A stretch of DNA of 64,000 nucleotides, taken from NCBI RefSeq assembly GCF_003968655.1, contig NZ_RXYK01000004.1, forward strand, positions 1 through 64,000. The letters run 5' to 3'. Made by a program: the position numbers and the translations under genes. Positions 47,018 to 56,856 of the stretch are shown here, piece after piece. How positions within the stretch are numbered: the stretch's first letter is position 1; the number at the start of each line of letters is the position of its first letter. The notes below the pieces were generated by a model. It did not search any database. It saw only the letters and a list, made by a program, of their open reading frames with translations, and had not been told where the DNA came from. Source of the stretch: Chlorobium phaeovibrioides (GTDB lineage Bacteria > Bacteroidota > Chlorobiia > Chlorobiales > Chlorobiaceae).

Positions 47018-48397
47018 TTACATGACCAGTTCGAACTTCTCTTCAGGTGCTTCACGGTCCTGGCGGTCCATGAAGACGCTGAGGATTTTTTCAACCAGCC
47101 TGAGGCCGCCACTGTACCCCACAGAGGGGAAGTAGCTGTGACCGATTCGGTCGACAATCGGAAACCCGAAGCGGATGAAGGGGATGTTTTCATCGCGGGC
47201 AATGTATTTGCCGTAGCTGTTTCCGATCAGCAGATCAACCGGCTCATTCTTCATCCACTGGTGGAGCAGGAATGTGTCGGCACCAGGTCCGTTCTTGAAG
47301 TTTGCTCCGGGTGAACGCTCGAGGATTTCCGCCATCCGCTTTTCAAATCGTTTGCCGGGGGTACCGCTGACGATGTGAATAGGCAGCATGCCGAGGTCGA
47401 GCAGGAACTCGGTGAGCGGTATGAGCTGGTCGGGGTCGCCGAACAGTGCAACCTTTTTGCCATAAAAGTACTGGTCCATATCAGTCATGGCGTCAAGCAG
47501 GCGGCCTCGCTCGCTGGTGATTTCATCGGGCACCGAAACACCGGCAGCTTTTGACAGCGCCATGATGAAGCGGTCAGTTGCTGAGATGCCGATGGGCATG
47601 TCGACCGTTTCAAACGGCACGCCGAATTTCTTGTCGAGCGCAACTGCTGCGGGTTCAGCACTGATGCAGCCAAGAGCAATTGAGGAGAGGCTGTCGCCGG
47701 TGCTTTTGAGCTCCGGAATGGTGACGCCGCCTTTCGGATAGAACTCGTGTTTTCCTGTCTGCGGTGCATCGAGTACATCTGAAGTGTCGGGGAAGAGAAC
47801 GATCCTGGCTCCGAGCTCTTTAGATATCTTTTTGATTTCGCGCATGTCGGAAGGTTCCATCCATCCGGCAATCAGGTTGACCTGCTCTTTTTTCTCTCCT
47901 GTCGATTCAGCGAACTGCTCGGCCATGCCGACAACCATGTTGGCGTAGCCGGTGACATGCGAGCCGACAAAGCTCGGGGTGCTGGCATAGATGACATGCT
48001 TGCCCTCGGGTATTTTGCCATCGTCTTTCGCCTTCTTTGTGATCTGCTGAAGATCATCGCCGATGGTTTCCGACAGGCAGGTGGAGTGCACTGCAATGAT
48101 ATCGGGGTCGTACACCGAAAAGATGGTGTCTATGGAGGCCAGCAGGTTGGCCTGTCCTCCGAACACCGAGGCTCCTTCGGTAAACGAGCTGGTTGCTGCC
48201 ATCACCGGCTCTTTGTAGTGACGGGTGAGCATGCTGCGGTGGTACGCGCAGCAGCCCTGTGAGCCATGGCTGTGAGGCAGGCAGCCATGAATGCCGAGTG
48301 CTGCATAGAGGGCTCCGACCGGCTGGCATGTTTTTGCCGGGTTGATCGTCAGCCCCTCGCGCACTTTAACCTCTTTTGTGGTGTGTCGTAATAGCAT
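47018..48397 (-). CDS. nifK: Nitrogenase MoFe protein beta subunit
   Basis: The 459-aa beta subunit contributes the other half of the P-cluster. P-cluster cysteines lie in INPAKTCQPVGA, HGSQGCCAYHR and HSTCLSETIGDD; the segment CLPHSHGSQGCCAYHRSM is diagnostic. It lacks the about 50-residue N-terminal extension of Azotobacter NifK, which is usual for anaerobes with long NifD. It follows nifD at 26 bp. The separate 3' stem-loop may set its mRNA level apart from nifEN. Confidence 0.97.
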   Translation of the reverse strand: MLLRHTTKEVKVREGLTINPAKTCQPVGALYAALGIHGCLPHSHGSQGCCAYHRSMLTRHYKEPVMAATSSFTEGASVFGGQANLLASIDTIFSVYDPDIIAVHSTCLSETIGDDLQQITKKAKDDGKIPEGKHVIYASTPSFVGSHVTGYANMVVGMAEQFAESTGEKKEQVNLIAGWMEPSDMREIKKISKELGARIVLFPDTSDVLDAPQTGKHEFYPKGGVTIPELKSTGDSLSSIALGCISAEPAAVALDKKFGVPFETVDMPIGISATDRFIMALSKAAGVSVPDEITSERGRLLDAMTDMDQYFYGKKVALFGDPDQLIPLTEFLLDLGMLPIHIVSGTPGKRFEKRMAEILERSPGANFKNGPGADTFLLHQWMKNEPVDLLIGNSYGKYIARDENIPFIRFGFPIVDRIGHSYFPSVGYSGGLRLVEKILSVFMDRQDREAPEEKFELVM

Positions 48398-48423
48398 AAT
48401 GGAATAGTCTCCGTTTTCCTGGG

Positions 48424-50064
48424 TTACTGGGTGACATACGAGGCGCTGAGCGACTCTTTTTCACTGTCTGCGGTTTTCTGCCATGGGGCCTTGATGAGTT
48501 TCCATACAGGATTGTTCACCATGCGGTCGATGTCGCGATAGAAGTTGACCGCACCTTCAAATCCTGTGTAGGGACCGCCGTAATCGTAGCTGTGAAGCTG
48601 CTTGAGAGGGACACCCATTTTCTGCACAACATATTTTTCTTTGACGCCTGCGCAGAAGATGTCGGGCTTGTAGATCTCAATGAGCTTTTCTGATTCATAG
48701 TGGCTGATATCGTCAACGACCAGCGACTTTTTCATCATCTGCTTCATCATCCCCTCGTAGCTGTTGATTTCAAGCCCTTTTGCCTTCAGCTCTTCAAGTT
48801 CCGCTTCGGTTTTGCGTGGCTTGTAGAGTTCCGGATCTGCCTCAATCTTCAGTTCCTCAATGTTTTTGCTGTCGGCGTCAACCTTGATGTTGGGCAGTAC
48901 TTCACGGCCTTCGTAATCGTCTCGGTGGGCAAACTCATATCCTGCTGCAACTGTTGTCATGCCGAGCTCACTGAAGAGATCCTGATAGTGGTGAGCGCGC
49001 GATCCGCCAACAAACAGCATGGCAGTTTTGCCGCTGGTTCTTGGAAGGATTTCATCAATCACCTCTTTGACCTTCGGCATCTCCTCCTTGATGACCTCTT
49101 CAACTCTCGCTTTCAGTTCAGCATCACCGAAGTATTCGGCAATTTTGCGCAGCGACTTGGCGCTCGACTCAGCCCCGATAAAGTTGATTTTCATCCAGGG
49201 TATGCCGTATTTGGTCTCGAGCATATCACCCATGTAGTTGATGGAGCGATGGCACATGATCGCATTCAAATCGGCCATATGGGCGTTCTCAAGCTGACCG
49301 ACTGTTGAGTTGCCGCTGAACGAGGAGTTGATTGTGAGGCCGCACTTGTTGAAAATGCGCTCAATTTCAAATGCATCGCCGCCGATGTTGTACTCACCGA
49401 GCAGATTGAGCTTGAACTTGCCCTCTTTTATCTCGTTGTTCCTGCCGACCATGTGCTTGAAGATGCCATTGTTGGCTATGTGATGGCCTGCTGACTGGCT
49501 GACCCCGCGGTAGCCTTCGCAGCTGAATCCGAATACATTGCAGTCGCCGAACTTCTCCTTCATTTCCCGTGAGGCGGCGTGCACATCATCACCAATCAGC
49601 CCCACGGGGCAGGTTGAGAAGATTGCTATGGCTTTGGGGTGGAAGAGGTCATAGGCCTCCTGAATTGCCACCTTCAGCTTCTTTTCGCCACCGAACACAA
49701 TGTTCTCCTCCTGCATGTCGGTCGAGAAGCAGTAGGTGATGAAGTTTGCATCTGCATCGGTTTCCGGCTTTGTCTGGTTCCTCCGTGTCAGCCAGCTGTA
49801 GAAACCGCAGCCGATGGGACCGTGTGTGATGTTGACAACATCGCGGGTCGGTCCGAGCACAACACCCTTGCAGCCTGCATAGGAGCATCCCCGCTGGGTG
49901 ATGATGCCCGGTACGGTGCGCACATTGGCCTGAACCTCAGGGACGGTTTCCGGGTCATTGATGATGATGGACTTGTTGCGCTTTTTTGCAACCTTGGCCG
50001 GGTATTTCTCAATCAGTTCCTCCCTGACCTGGGAAGGATCCGGGAATTGGGTTTTCGACTCCAT
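48424..50064 (-). CDS. nifD: Nitrogenase MoFe protein alpha subunit
   Basis: The 546-aa alpha subunit binds FeMo-co and shares the P-cluster. Cluster cysteines lie in RGCSYAGCKG, HGPIGCGFYSW and STCPVGLIGDD. The FeMo-co cysteine region is near NAIMCHRSINYMGDM, and the histidine is in QLHSYDYGGPY. The protein is about 55 residues longer than proteobacterial NifD, with extra sequence around residues 380-440 (ELKAKGLEINSYEGMMKQMM), the clostridial/Chlorobi-type insertion. It follows nifI2 at 39 bp. Confidence 0.97.
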   Translation of the reverse strand: MESKTQFPDPSQVREELIEKYPAKVAKKRNKSIIINDPETVPEVQANVRTVPGIITQRGCSYAGCKGVVLGPTRDVVNITHGPIGCGFYSWLTRRNQTKPETDADANFITYCFSTDMQEENIVFGGEKKLKVAIQEAYDLFHPKAIAIFSTCPVGLIGDDVHAASREMKEKFGDCNVFGFSCEGYRGVSQSAGHHIANNGIFKHMVGRNNEIKEGKFKLNLLGEYNIGGDAFEIERIFNKCGLTINSSFSGNSTVGQLENAHMADLNAIMCHRSINYMGDMLETKYGIPWMKINFIGAESSAKSLRKIAEYFGDAELKARVEEVIKEEMPKVKEVIDEILPRTSGKTAMLFVGGSRAHHYQDLFSELGMTTVAAGYEFAHRDDYEGREVLPNIKVDADSKNIEELKIEADPELYKPRKTEAELEELKAKGLEINSYEGMMKQMMKKSLVVDDISHYESEKLIEIYKPDIFCAGVKEKYVVQKMGVPLKQLHSYDYGGPYTGFEGAVNFYRDIDRMVNNPVWKLIKAPWQKTADSEKESLSASYVTQ

Positions 50065-50103
50065 GTAAATTTCTCCGTTTACACCTGTGTTGATGATAGT
50101 TCT

Positions 50104-50481
50104 TCAGTTCAGTGCAAGGTCTCCAGCTTCGCCGGTTCGTACCCTGATGGTTTCAGTAATCGGGGTGACGAAGATTTTTCCGTCTCCGGGCTTGCCTGTC
50201 TGATTTGTCTTTATGATGGTGTCAATTGCCGTCTGGCACTGTTCATCGGGCACGACAACGGTCAGTATCCGCTTTGCGACAAGCCTTGGCGCATTGCCAA
50301 GCTGGGCGATGGCTTCGGGATGTCCCTCTTCGGCTCCATGAAGAATGTCGAAATGTACCTGCCCCTTGCCCCGGCCCATGACCCGTCCGGTTGCTGTGAA
50401 GCCCGGTATGCCGGCATCGACGAGCGCCTTTTTGGTCTCGTTCACCTTGTTGATCCGTATGACTGAAATGATTTCTTTCAT
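50104..50481 (-). CDS. nifI2: Nitrogenase PII-like regulator NifI2
   Basis: The 125-aa GlnB-family protein lies between nifH and nifD. With NifI1 it forms a complex that inhibits dinitrogenase after ammonium addition in methanogens and related diazotrophs. PII features: IISVIRINKVNETKKAL at the start, GRGKGQVHFD before a long T-loop, and the C-terminal GKPGDGKIFVTPITETIRVRTGE. It directly adjoins nifI1 (adjacent stop and start). It lacks the classical uridylylation-tyrosine context of GlnB. Confidence 0.93.
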   Translation of the reverse strand: MKEIISVIRINKVNETKKALVDAGIPGFTATGRVMGRGKGQVHFDILHGAEEGHPEAIAQLGNAPRLVAKRILTVVVPDEQCQTAIDTIIKTNQTGKPGDGKIFVTPITETIRVRTGEAGDLALN

Positions 50482-50838
50482 TCAAGCCTCCTTTGCTGCT
50501 GCCAGCGTCGGTTCGCTTTCCTGCATGCCGGTGCTGATGGTGTAGACCTCTTCAACAGCTGAAACGAAGATCTTACCGTCACCGAACTTGCCCTCGCCTG
50601 TGCTTTTTGCATTGTCGAGAATTGACTGGATTACAAAGTCCTTGTCTGCGTCGGGCACAACGGTGAAGAGCATCTCTTTGGGGAGTTCATCGTAGACGAC
50701 ATCGCCTACCCTCAGTCCGCGCTGTTTGCCCCGTCCTACAACCGAGATTTTCGTGACTGCCGGGTAACCTGCATCGAGCAGCCCCTGCATGACCTCATGT
50801 ACTTTTTCGGGCCTGACGATTGTTCTGATCATTAACAT
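50482..50838 (-). CDS. nifI1: Nitrogenase PII-like regulator NifI1
   Basis: The 118-aa GlnB-family protein precedes NifI2. Seen: MIRTIVRPEKVHEVMQGLLDAGYPAVTKI, VVGRGKQRGLRVGDVVYDE in the T-loop zone, and GEGKFGDGKIFVSAVEEVYTI at the C-terminus. Together with NifI2 it senses 2-oxoglutarate/ATP and controls nitrogenase after translation (family knowledge). It follows nifH at 20 bp. Confidence 0.93.
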   Translation of the reverse strand: MLMIRTIVRPEKVHEVMQGLLDAGYPAVTKISVVGRGKQRGLRVGDVVYDELPKEMLFTVVPDADKDFVIQSILDNAKSTGEGKFGDGKIFVSAVEEVYTISTGMQESEPTLAAAKEA

Positions 50839-50858
50839 ATCTGTATACTCCCTTGTTA

Positions 50859-51701
<843 letters not shown>

Positions 51702-51720
51702 TTAATATTGCTTTTTCTCT

Positions 51721-51760
51721 TAACTATTAAGGATGCTATTTCTGTTTTCCTTAATAGTTA
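51721..51760 (-). other. 5'-terminal mRNA hairpin of the nif transcript
   Basis: A perfect 12-bp inverted repeat (TAACTATTAAGG and its complement, 16-nt loop) begins at 51760, within a base or two of the start site expected from the sigma-54 promoter. It would cap the 5' end of the nif mRNA, a known way to slow decay. Confidence 0.65.
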
Positions 51761-51771
51761 TGCCATTTAAC

Positions 51772-51787
51772 TGCAATATGCGTGCCA
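51772..51787 (-). promoter_or_regulatory. Sigma-54 (-24/-12) promoter of the nif operon
   Basis: On the minus strand it reads TGGCACG-CATA-TTGCA, an exact match to the -24/-12 consensus with the required 4-bp spacer. It predicts transcription from about 51761, 78 bp before nifH. NifA, encoded just upstream, is the likely activator. Confidence 0.95.
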
Positions 51788-52178
51788 GACTTTGTGGGTT
51801 GCGTGTCTGAAAGGGTTGAGCGGATGCAAAAACAGTGGTGATGCCTATCTGGAAGGGCCCTTGGTGATCTGACGAAAATTGTTTTTTTCGGGACTGCTCA
51901 TTTCCGTGCTCTTCGCGTTCCAGTTTGCTGGTTTTTTCTCCTACCGTTTCGTAGGAAGGCGCTTTTCCCTACGAAACGGTAGGCATTCTGGCGGTTATAT
52001 ATGGGTGAGGTTGTTCCTCCGGCTGTTACTGCTAAAGTCTGGAGGAGGAAAAGTGGGGGGGGAGACGGCTGGCGCGGTTGGCAGGGCGGCGGATTATCGT
52101 GTGCTGCGCGGAAAACTACATTTTTGTAGTTCCCCGGTTGTGTCGGCATATTTGGCGGTGAGAGGATGAGGTCGGGGG
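51788..52178. other. Upstream regulatory region of nif operon, with three CTAC-N6-GTAG motifs
   Basis: This non-coding stretch lies between nifA's stop and the nif promoter. I see no credible gene in it and no canonical NifA site (TGT-N10-ACA). It does hold CTAC-N6-GTAG at 51941-51954, 51969-51982 and 52116-52129. The first two form a perfect 15-bp inverted repeat with a 12-nt spacer, centred about 200 bp upstream of the start site, a normal distance for enhancer-binding proteins. The third could alternatively be a hairpin after nifA. Confidence 0.55.
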
Positions 52179-53780
52179 TTATGGTCTGAATTTACGGTAG
52201 TTGATGCCGAATTTCTTGACGCGCAACCCCATGATGCGTTCCGACAGACCAAGTTCTGCAGCTGCTCGCGACATGTTGCCTCGTGTGCGTTTGAGAGCTT
52301 CAATGATCATCTCTTTTTCAATGGATTCAAGTTTCTGCTGAAGCGAGCCTGTATAGGGCGTGCCGCTGGATTCAGCCGTTTGCAGGCTGGGCGGGAGATG
52401 GTATCCGTGGATGACATTGTCTTCGCTGAGAATGACGGCGCGCTCCATGCAGTTTTCAAGTTCCCGCACATTGCCCGGCCAGTGGTAGCGCATCAGCATG
52501 TCGATGGATGTTGTTGATATGCGCCTCACTCCTTTCTGGTTCTGCTGGTTGAATTTTTCCACAAAGTAATCGGCAAGCAGCAGAATGTCGGTTTTGCGCT
52601 CGCGGAGCGGGGGAACGGTAATGGGGAAAATGTTCAGCCGGTAGTAAAGGTCTTCGCGGAACTGGCCGTCAAGAATAAGATTTTCAAGACTGCGGTTTGT
52701 GGCGGCAATGATACGGACATCAACCTTGATGGTTTTGGATCCGCCTACCCGTTCAAACTCTTTTTCCTGGAGGATTCTCAGCAGCTTTGCTTGAATGGGA
52801 AGGCTGAGCTCGCCGATTTCATCAAGAAAAATGGTCCCGCCGGCTGCAAGCTCGAACCGTCCCTGACGGGTTGCAACGGCACCGGTGAAGGATCCTTTTT
52901 CATGGCCGAACAGTTCACTCTCAACAATGCTTTCGGGCAGCGCTGCGCAGTTGAATTTGATGAAGGGTTTCCCGGACCTCCGGCTTTTGAAGTGGATTGC
53001 GCTTGCCACCAGTTCTTTACCGACGCCGCTTTCACCAAGCACCAGGGCAGTGGCACTCGTGCCTGCTATTTTTTCGATCAGCTTGAAGAGGTTGATCATC
53101 GGTTTGGTATTGCCGATGATGTTTTTTGGCCGCCTTTCTTCGGGAATGCCTTCTTCATCCTCCTGTTCTGTGTGTTTTACCGCTGGAGGTTGCGGAATCT
53201 GGGTGCGTCGGTCGCTCTCGTGGGCAAGTTGCCTGAGGCGGACGGCCTGGGAGATCATTGCGGCAATGATGGAGAGCTGGTCCACATGGTGCTGGAGGGC
53301 ATCGTTTTCGTTCGGTCCTTTCCTGTCTTCTTCTCCGGCCGGGTCGGAAAGACGACGGTCGGCGCTGATGGTGCCAATGATTTCGGAACCTGCCCGTATG
53401 GGGATGCAGATGAAGCAGAGCCCCTCTTTGGTTTCATGTTTTCTTGATCGGGTCCGGTTGAGAAAGAGCGGTTCGTCATTGATGTTGGGGACGATGACGC
53501 TTCGACCGGTTTTGACCACCTGCCCGATGACCCCCTCTCCGATCCGGTACCTTCCCCGCTCTTTTTCCTCTTCCGACAGCCCGAACGACTCTTTTATGAC
53601 AATCTCACCAGTGTCGCGGTTCAGGATGGTGATCATCCCGCGCAACATGTCCATATGCTCCGACATGATGAAGAGCACAAGGGTCAGCACTTTACTGATG
53701 TCGTTTTCTGCGGTGACGGTTCTGCTCACTTCTGCAAGCAGGCTGATGCTCCTGTTGGCTTGTTCCTGTGGTATTAGCAT
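52179..53780 (-). CDS. nifA: Sigma-54-dependent nif activator NifA
   Basis: The 533-aa enhancer-binding protein has an N-terminal GAF domain (residues about 20-180, with YRIGEGVIGQVVKTGRSVIVPNI). An AAA+ domain follows from about 215 (Walker A GESGVGKE, sigma-54 contact loop GSFTGA, Walker B GGTIFLDEIGEL, RYHWPGNVRELEN). A Fis-type helix-turn-helix (GNMSRAAAELGLSERIMGLRVKKFGI) completes it. NifA usually has GAFTGA, so the serine is a variant. It lies between nifV and the nif promoter. Oxygen-sensing cysteines of rhizobial NifA (C-x4-C linker) are not seen. Confidence 0.92.
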   Translation of the reverse strand: MLIPQEQANRSISLLAEVSRTVTAENDISKVLTLVLFIMSEHMDMLRGMITILNRDTGEIVIKESFGLSEEEKERGRYRIGEGVIGQVVKTGRSVIVPNINDEPLFLNRTRSRKHETKEGLCFICIPIRAGSEIIGTISADRRLSDPAGEEDRKGPNENDALQHHVDQLSIIAAMISQAVRLRQLAHESDRRTQIPQPPAVKHTEQEDEEGIPEERRPKNIIGNTKPMINLFKLIEKIAGTSATALVLGESGVGKELVASAIHFKSRRSGKPFIKFNCAALPESIVESELFGHEKGSFTGAVATRQGRFELAAGGTIFLDEIGELSLPIQAKLLRILQEKEFERVGGSKTIKVDVRIIAATNRSLENLILDGQFREDLYYRLNIFPITVPPLRERKTDILLLADYFVEKFNQQNQKGVRRISTTSIDMLMRYHWPGNVRELENCMERAVILSEDNVIHGYHLPPSLQTAESSGTPYTGSLQQKLESIEKEMIIEALKRTRGNMSRAAAELGLSERIMGLRVKKFGINYRKFRP

Positions 53781-53804
53781 AGCGGTTCCTTTTCCCCCTC
53801 AGCT

Positions 53805-54959
53805 CTAAGACTGAAGGTGGCTATAGAGGGTTTCAAGTTCCCCGGGGGTGAGTGCCCGTTTTTTTTCTCCTGCCTTTATCCGTACCTCCATAAGAAGCTT
53901 CATGGCTTCAGGGCGCCTCAATTCTATCCCTTTTCTTGAGAAGTAGTCCTGAAGGGATGCACTGCCAGAGTGTTTCCCTATGATCAGTGCGTGGTCGGCT
54001 CCTCCTGCAAGGGCAGGCAGAAAAGGCTGGTAGGAGAGCGGATCCTTCAGAAGGGCTGCGCAGTGAATGCCCGATTCATGCTGAAATGCCGCGTCTCCGA
54101 CGACAGCTTTCTGCGGCTGTATGCTTCTGCCCGAAGCCTTGCTCACCGCAAGGGAGAGGTTGGTGAGGGCAGTGGTGTCGATGAGGGTTTCATAGACGCC
54201 TGAAAGCGTGAGCGCGATGGCGAGTTCCTCTAGAGCGGCATTGCCTGCCCGTTCTCCGAGGCCGGTGACTGAGACACTGACGGCGTCGCATCCGGCAGCT
54301 ATGGCGGTGAACGCATTCGCTGTGGCCATGCCGAGGTCGTTATGGGCATGAAACTCAAGAAACGGCCCTCCTGTCGGGAGCAGCTCCCTGAAGAGTTCTG
54401 TGAGCATCGGTGGTGTGGCAATGCCAACCGTGTCGGCGATGCGAATCCGCTCTGCTCCACATGAGGCTGCGTCAGCAATGAACTGGCGCAGGGAGTCTGT
54501 GCCGGTTCTGGTAGCATCCTGTGCTCCGACGCTGACTAAACGGAAATAGCGCTTTGCTCTGCCCACCAACTCCATCATCTGGTCCTGGACCCAGCTGTAC
54601 TCTTTGCCCATAAGTTTCAGGTAGAGGGGCGAGAGGGGGAAGCTGATGTGGACTCCTTCCGTGCCGCTGCGCAGAACCGCTTCAATGTCCTCCCATTTCG
54701 CCCGAGCCCAGCCAGTGAGGGCAACAGGGAGATGGAGGGATGCAATGCTGCGGATGGCGCTTTCCTCTTCAGGGCTGATGGCGGGGTATCCGATTTCAAG
54801 TTCATCAACGCCGCATTCTGCCAGCAGCATCGCAATATGTTTTTTCTCAGCGGCACTGAACACCACTCCGGGCGCCTGTTCGCCATCCCGGAGGGTGGTG
54901 TCGATAATCCAGGGCCGTCCTGACGGGTTTCCGGCGTGATGCGCTGGCGTGATAGGCAT
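53805..54959 (-). CDS. nifV: Homocitrate synthase
   Basis: The 384-aa enzyme condenses acetyl-CoA with 2-oxoglutarate to homocitrate, an organic part of FeMo-co. DRE-TIM motifs: DTTLRDGEQAPGVVFS near residue 20, ELEIGYPAISPEE, HAHNDLGMATANA with metal-binding histidines, and HESGIHCAALLKDP. Length and sequence match NifV rather than LeuA (about 510 aa with a regulatory domain). nifA follows at 24 bp, so the two are probably cotranscribed. Confidence 0.93.
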   Translation of the reverse strand: MPITPAHHAGNPSGRPWIIDTTLRDGEQAPGVVFSAAEKKHIAMLLAECGVDELEIGYPAISPEEESAIRSIASLHLPVALTGWARAKWEDIEAVLRSGTEGVHISFPLSPLYLKLMGKEYSWVQDQMMELVGRAKRYFRLVSVGAQDATRTGTDSLRQFIADAASCGAERIRIADTVGIATPPMLTELFRELLPTGGPFLEFHAHNDLGMATANAFTAIAAGCDAVSVSVTGLGERAGNAALEELAIALTLSGVYETLIDTTALTNLSLAVSKASGRSIQPQKAVVGDAAFQHESGIHCAALLKDPLSYQPFLPALAGGADHALIIGKHSGSASLQDYFSRKGIELRRPEAMKLLMEVRIKAGEKKRALTPGELETLYSHLQS

Positions 54960-55205
54960 GGCGGTGTTTTGTTCTGATATTTATTTGTTTGAAACGAATA
55001 GCCTTAATAAATAAGGACTACCGTTGAATATAAGATAAATATTCAGACAATAATGTATTTTTGTTTCTCTTTGTGGTGAGGCCCCCTGCAGTGAAATATT
55101 TTCTCTGCTGTAACCTGTGCGTGGCTTCGCGGTTATGTGGTTTAAGAAAATCTTTCCGTAGGTTGAGATAGTGGGACATTCTTTTCTCTGACAACCAGTC
55201 TGTTC

Positions 55206-56333
55206 ATGAAAAAAAGCAAAAAGAGCATTCGTGAAATCCGGTCGGGCGGCGCCGTGAAGCGGCCGATGAAAAAGTCGATGAAGGATATGGCGGGTACCGT
55301 CGGGAAGGCTCCGGGAACACTGTTCCACACCGGCGGGCAGAAAACCGTGAGCCCGGTCATCACATTGTTCAGCTATGACGCGGCCTCTGTAGAACACCGT
55401 ACCCTCAAGACTCTTGAAGAATGCCGTCCTTTTATGGGCGGGGAGAGGGTACTCTGGCTTAATATAGACGGCCTGCATAAGCTGAAGCTTATTGAAGCGG
55501 CTGGTGTCATGTTCAATCTGCACCCGCTGACACTGGAGGATATTCTCCATACCGGACTACGGCCCAAAATCGAGGATTTCGGCTCCTATCTCTTTGTGGT
55601 GGTAAAAACGCTGGAGCTGGATCCCGAATCAGGTGAGGTGGGTGAAGAGCAGCTCAGCCTTGTGATCGGGAAAGGCTTTGTGCTGAGTTTCCGGGAAAAA
55701 CCCGGACCCCTCTTCAATCCGGTTATTGCGAGGCTTGACAACCCCGGCACCAATGTCCGCCAGAGAGGAGCAGATTATCTTTCCTATGTGCTGACCGACT
55801 CGGTGGTTGACAGTTATTTCACCATTCTGGAGCAGTTCGAGAGTCGCATCGAGGCTCTTGACGAAGAGCTGACCGACTCGGTGGCCCGGGATGCGCTTCC
55901 GGCAATGTATCTGCTGAAGAAAGAGTTGATCATGTTGCGAAAGTCGGTATGGCCGCTCAGGGAGATCATCAACAGCATTGGCCGTTCGAGATACCAGGTG
56001 ATTGATGATGAGGAGACGAGGCCGTTTTTCCGGGATATTTACGACAACATTGTGCTGGTCATTGAGACAGTTGAAACCTATCGCGACATTGTCATCGGGA
56101 TGTACGACACCTGGCTTGCACTGGCAAACAACCGGATGAATGATATCATGAAGGTGCTGACCATCATTGCCACCGTCTTCATGCCTCTCTCATTCATTGC
56201 CGGTGTCTACGGGATGAACTTCCATTATATGCCGGAGCTGGAATCTCCTTTTGGCTACTATGCGGTGCTCGGTGTAATGGGCTCGATTTTTGTAGGGATG
56301 ATTCTTTTTTTCAGAACGAGGAAGTGGTTTTAG
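55206..56333 (+). CDS. corA: Magnesium/cobalt transport protein CorA
   Basis: The 375-aa pentameric channel subunit has a large cytoplasmic funnel domain and two C-terminal helices. The selectivity motif YGMNF lies between them (residues about 338-342), followed by a MPEL-like loop. The TLEDILHTGLRPKIEDFGSYLF region is conserved in CorA. The basic N-terminus (about 50 residues with many K/R) is longer than usual. It converges with the next gene (10 bp apart). Other divalent metals are possible. Confidence 0.93.
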   Translation: MKKSKKSIREIRSGGAVKRPMKKSMKDMAGTVGKAPGTLFHTGGQKTVSPVITLFSYDAASVEHRTLKTLEECRPFMGGERVLWLNIDGLHKLKLIEAAGVMFNLHPLTLEDILHTGLRPKIEDFGSYLFVVVKTLELDPESGEVGEEQLSLVIGKGFVLSFREKPGPLFNPVIARLDNPGTNVRQRGADYLSYVLTDSVVDSYFTILEQFESRIEALDEELTDSVARDALPAMYLLKKELIMLRKSVWPLREIINSIGRSRYQVIDDEETRPFFRDIYDNIVLVIETVETYRDIVIGMYDTWLALANNRMNDIMKVLTIIATVFMPLSFIAGVYGMNFHYMPELESPFGYYAVLGVMGSIFVGMILFFRTRKWF

Positions 56334-56343
56334 GGGGAAGCCC

Positions 56344-56814
56344 TCAATCCTTTTTCTTTTTTGGACCGGTGAATATGGCCAGACTTGCGATCACTGCACC
56401 GATTGCGCCACCAAAATAAATGATGCTGTGGTCGCCATGCCATGTTACGGCATGGCCGAGGAAGACGACCGCCAGTACCACAACGATGACTCCGATCAGC
56501 TTGGTTTTGAGATCGTCGAGCGTATGTATCTGCAGCCAGGGGGGCATGGGGATGGTGTCGTCTATAAAGAGTTCGTAGAGTCCCAGCGCCATGATATGGA
56601 GTGCGGTTGCGACCAGAAAGAGATCGGCATTTTCAATAAAACCAAGCACAAGACTTTTTGCCCCTTTTGAGGACAAGGCGCCCGAAGTTGCCGCATCGAA
56701 GATGAGCCACCCGACCGAGATGGTTCCGTAAAGGAGGAGGGTGATTGTTGCTGCGAACAGCGCCAGCACGGCGAGAAGGACAAGGTAACGGCTTGCGGCA
56801 AGGAGTCGGTGCAT
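56344..56814 (-). CDS. YqhA/UPF0114 family membrane protein
   Basis: The 156-aa protein has four predicted helices. The conserved segment SLVLGFIENADLFLVATALHIMALGLYELFI and the following IDDTIPMPPWLQIHTLDDLK... are hallmarks of the UPF0114 (YqhA) family. The function is unknown; the protein ends in a lysine-rich tail (GPKKKKD). It is transcribed toward corA and follows hisF at 42 bp. Confidence 0.85.
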   Translation of the reverse strand: MHRLLAASRYLVLLAVLALFAATITLLLYGTISVGWLIFDAATSGALSSKGAKSLVLGFIENADLFLVATALHIMALGLYELFIDDTIPMPPWLQIHTLDDLKTKLIGVIVVVLAVVFLGHAVTWHGDHSIIYFGGAIGAVIASLAIFTGPKKKKD

Positions 56815-56856
56815 TGTCAGGATGGGGTTTTGCTTGATGGTATAGAAAAAAGCCCT

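Noticed and set aside
51879-52169. A 96-codon frame in the nifH upstream region.
   Set aside because: Composition is arginine- and glycine-rich without domain or start signal, and it runs through the regulatory inverted repeats.
55002-55016. CCTTA-ATAAA-TAAGG inverted repeat upstream of nifV, resembling part of the nifH leader hairpin.
   Set aside because: Only 5-bp arms in AT-rich sequence; similarity to the nifH leader could be chance. No sigma-54 promoter was found for nifV.
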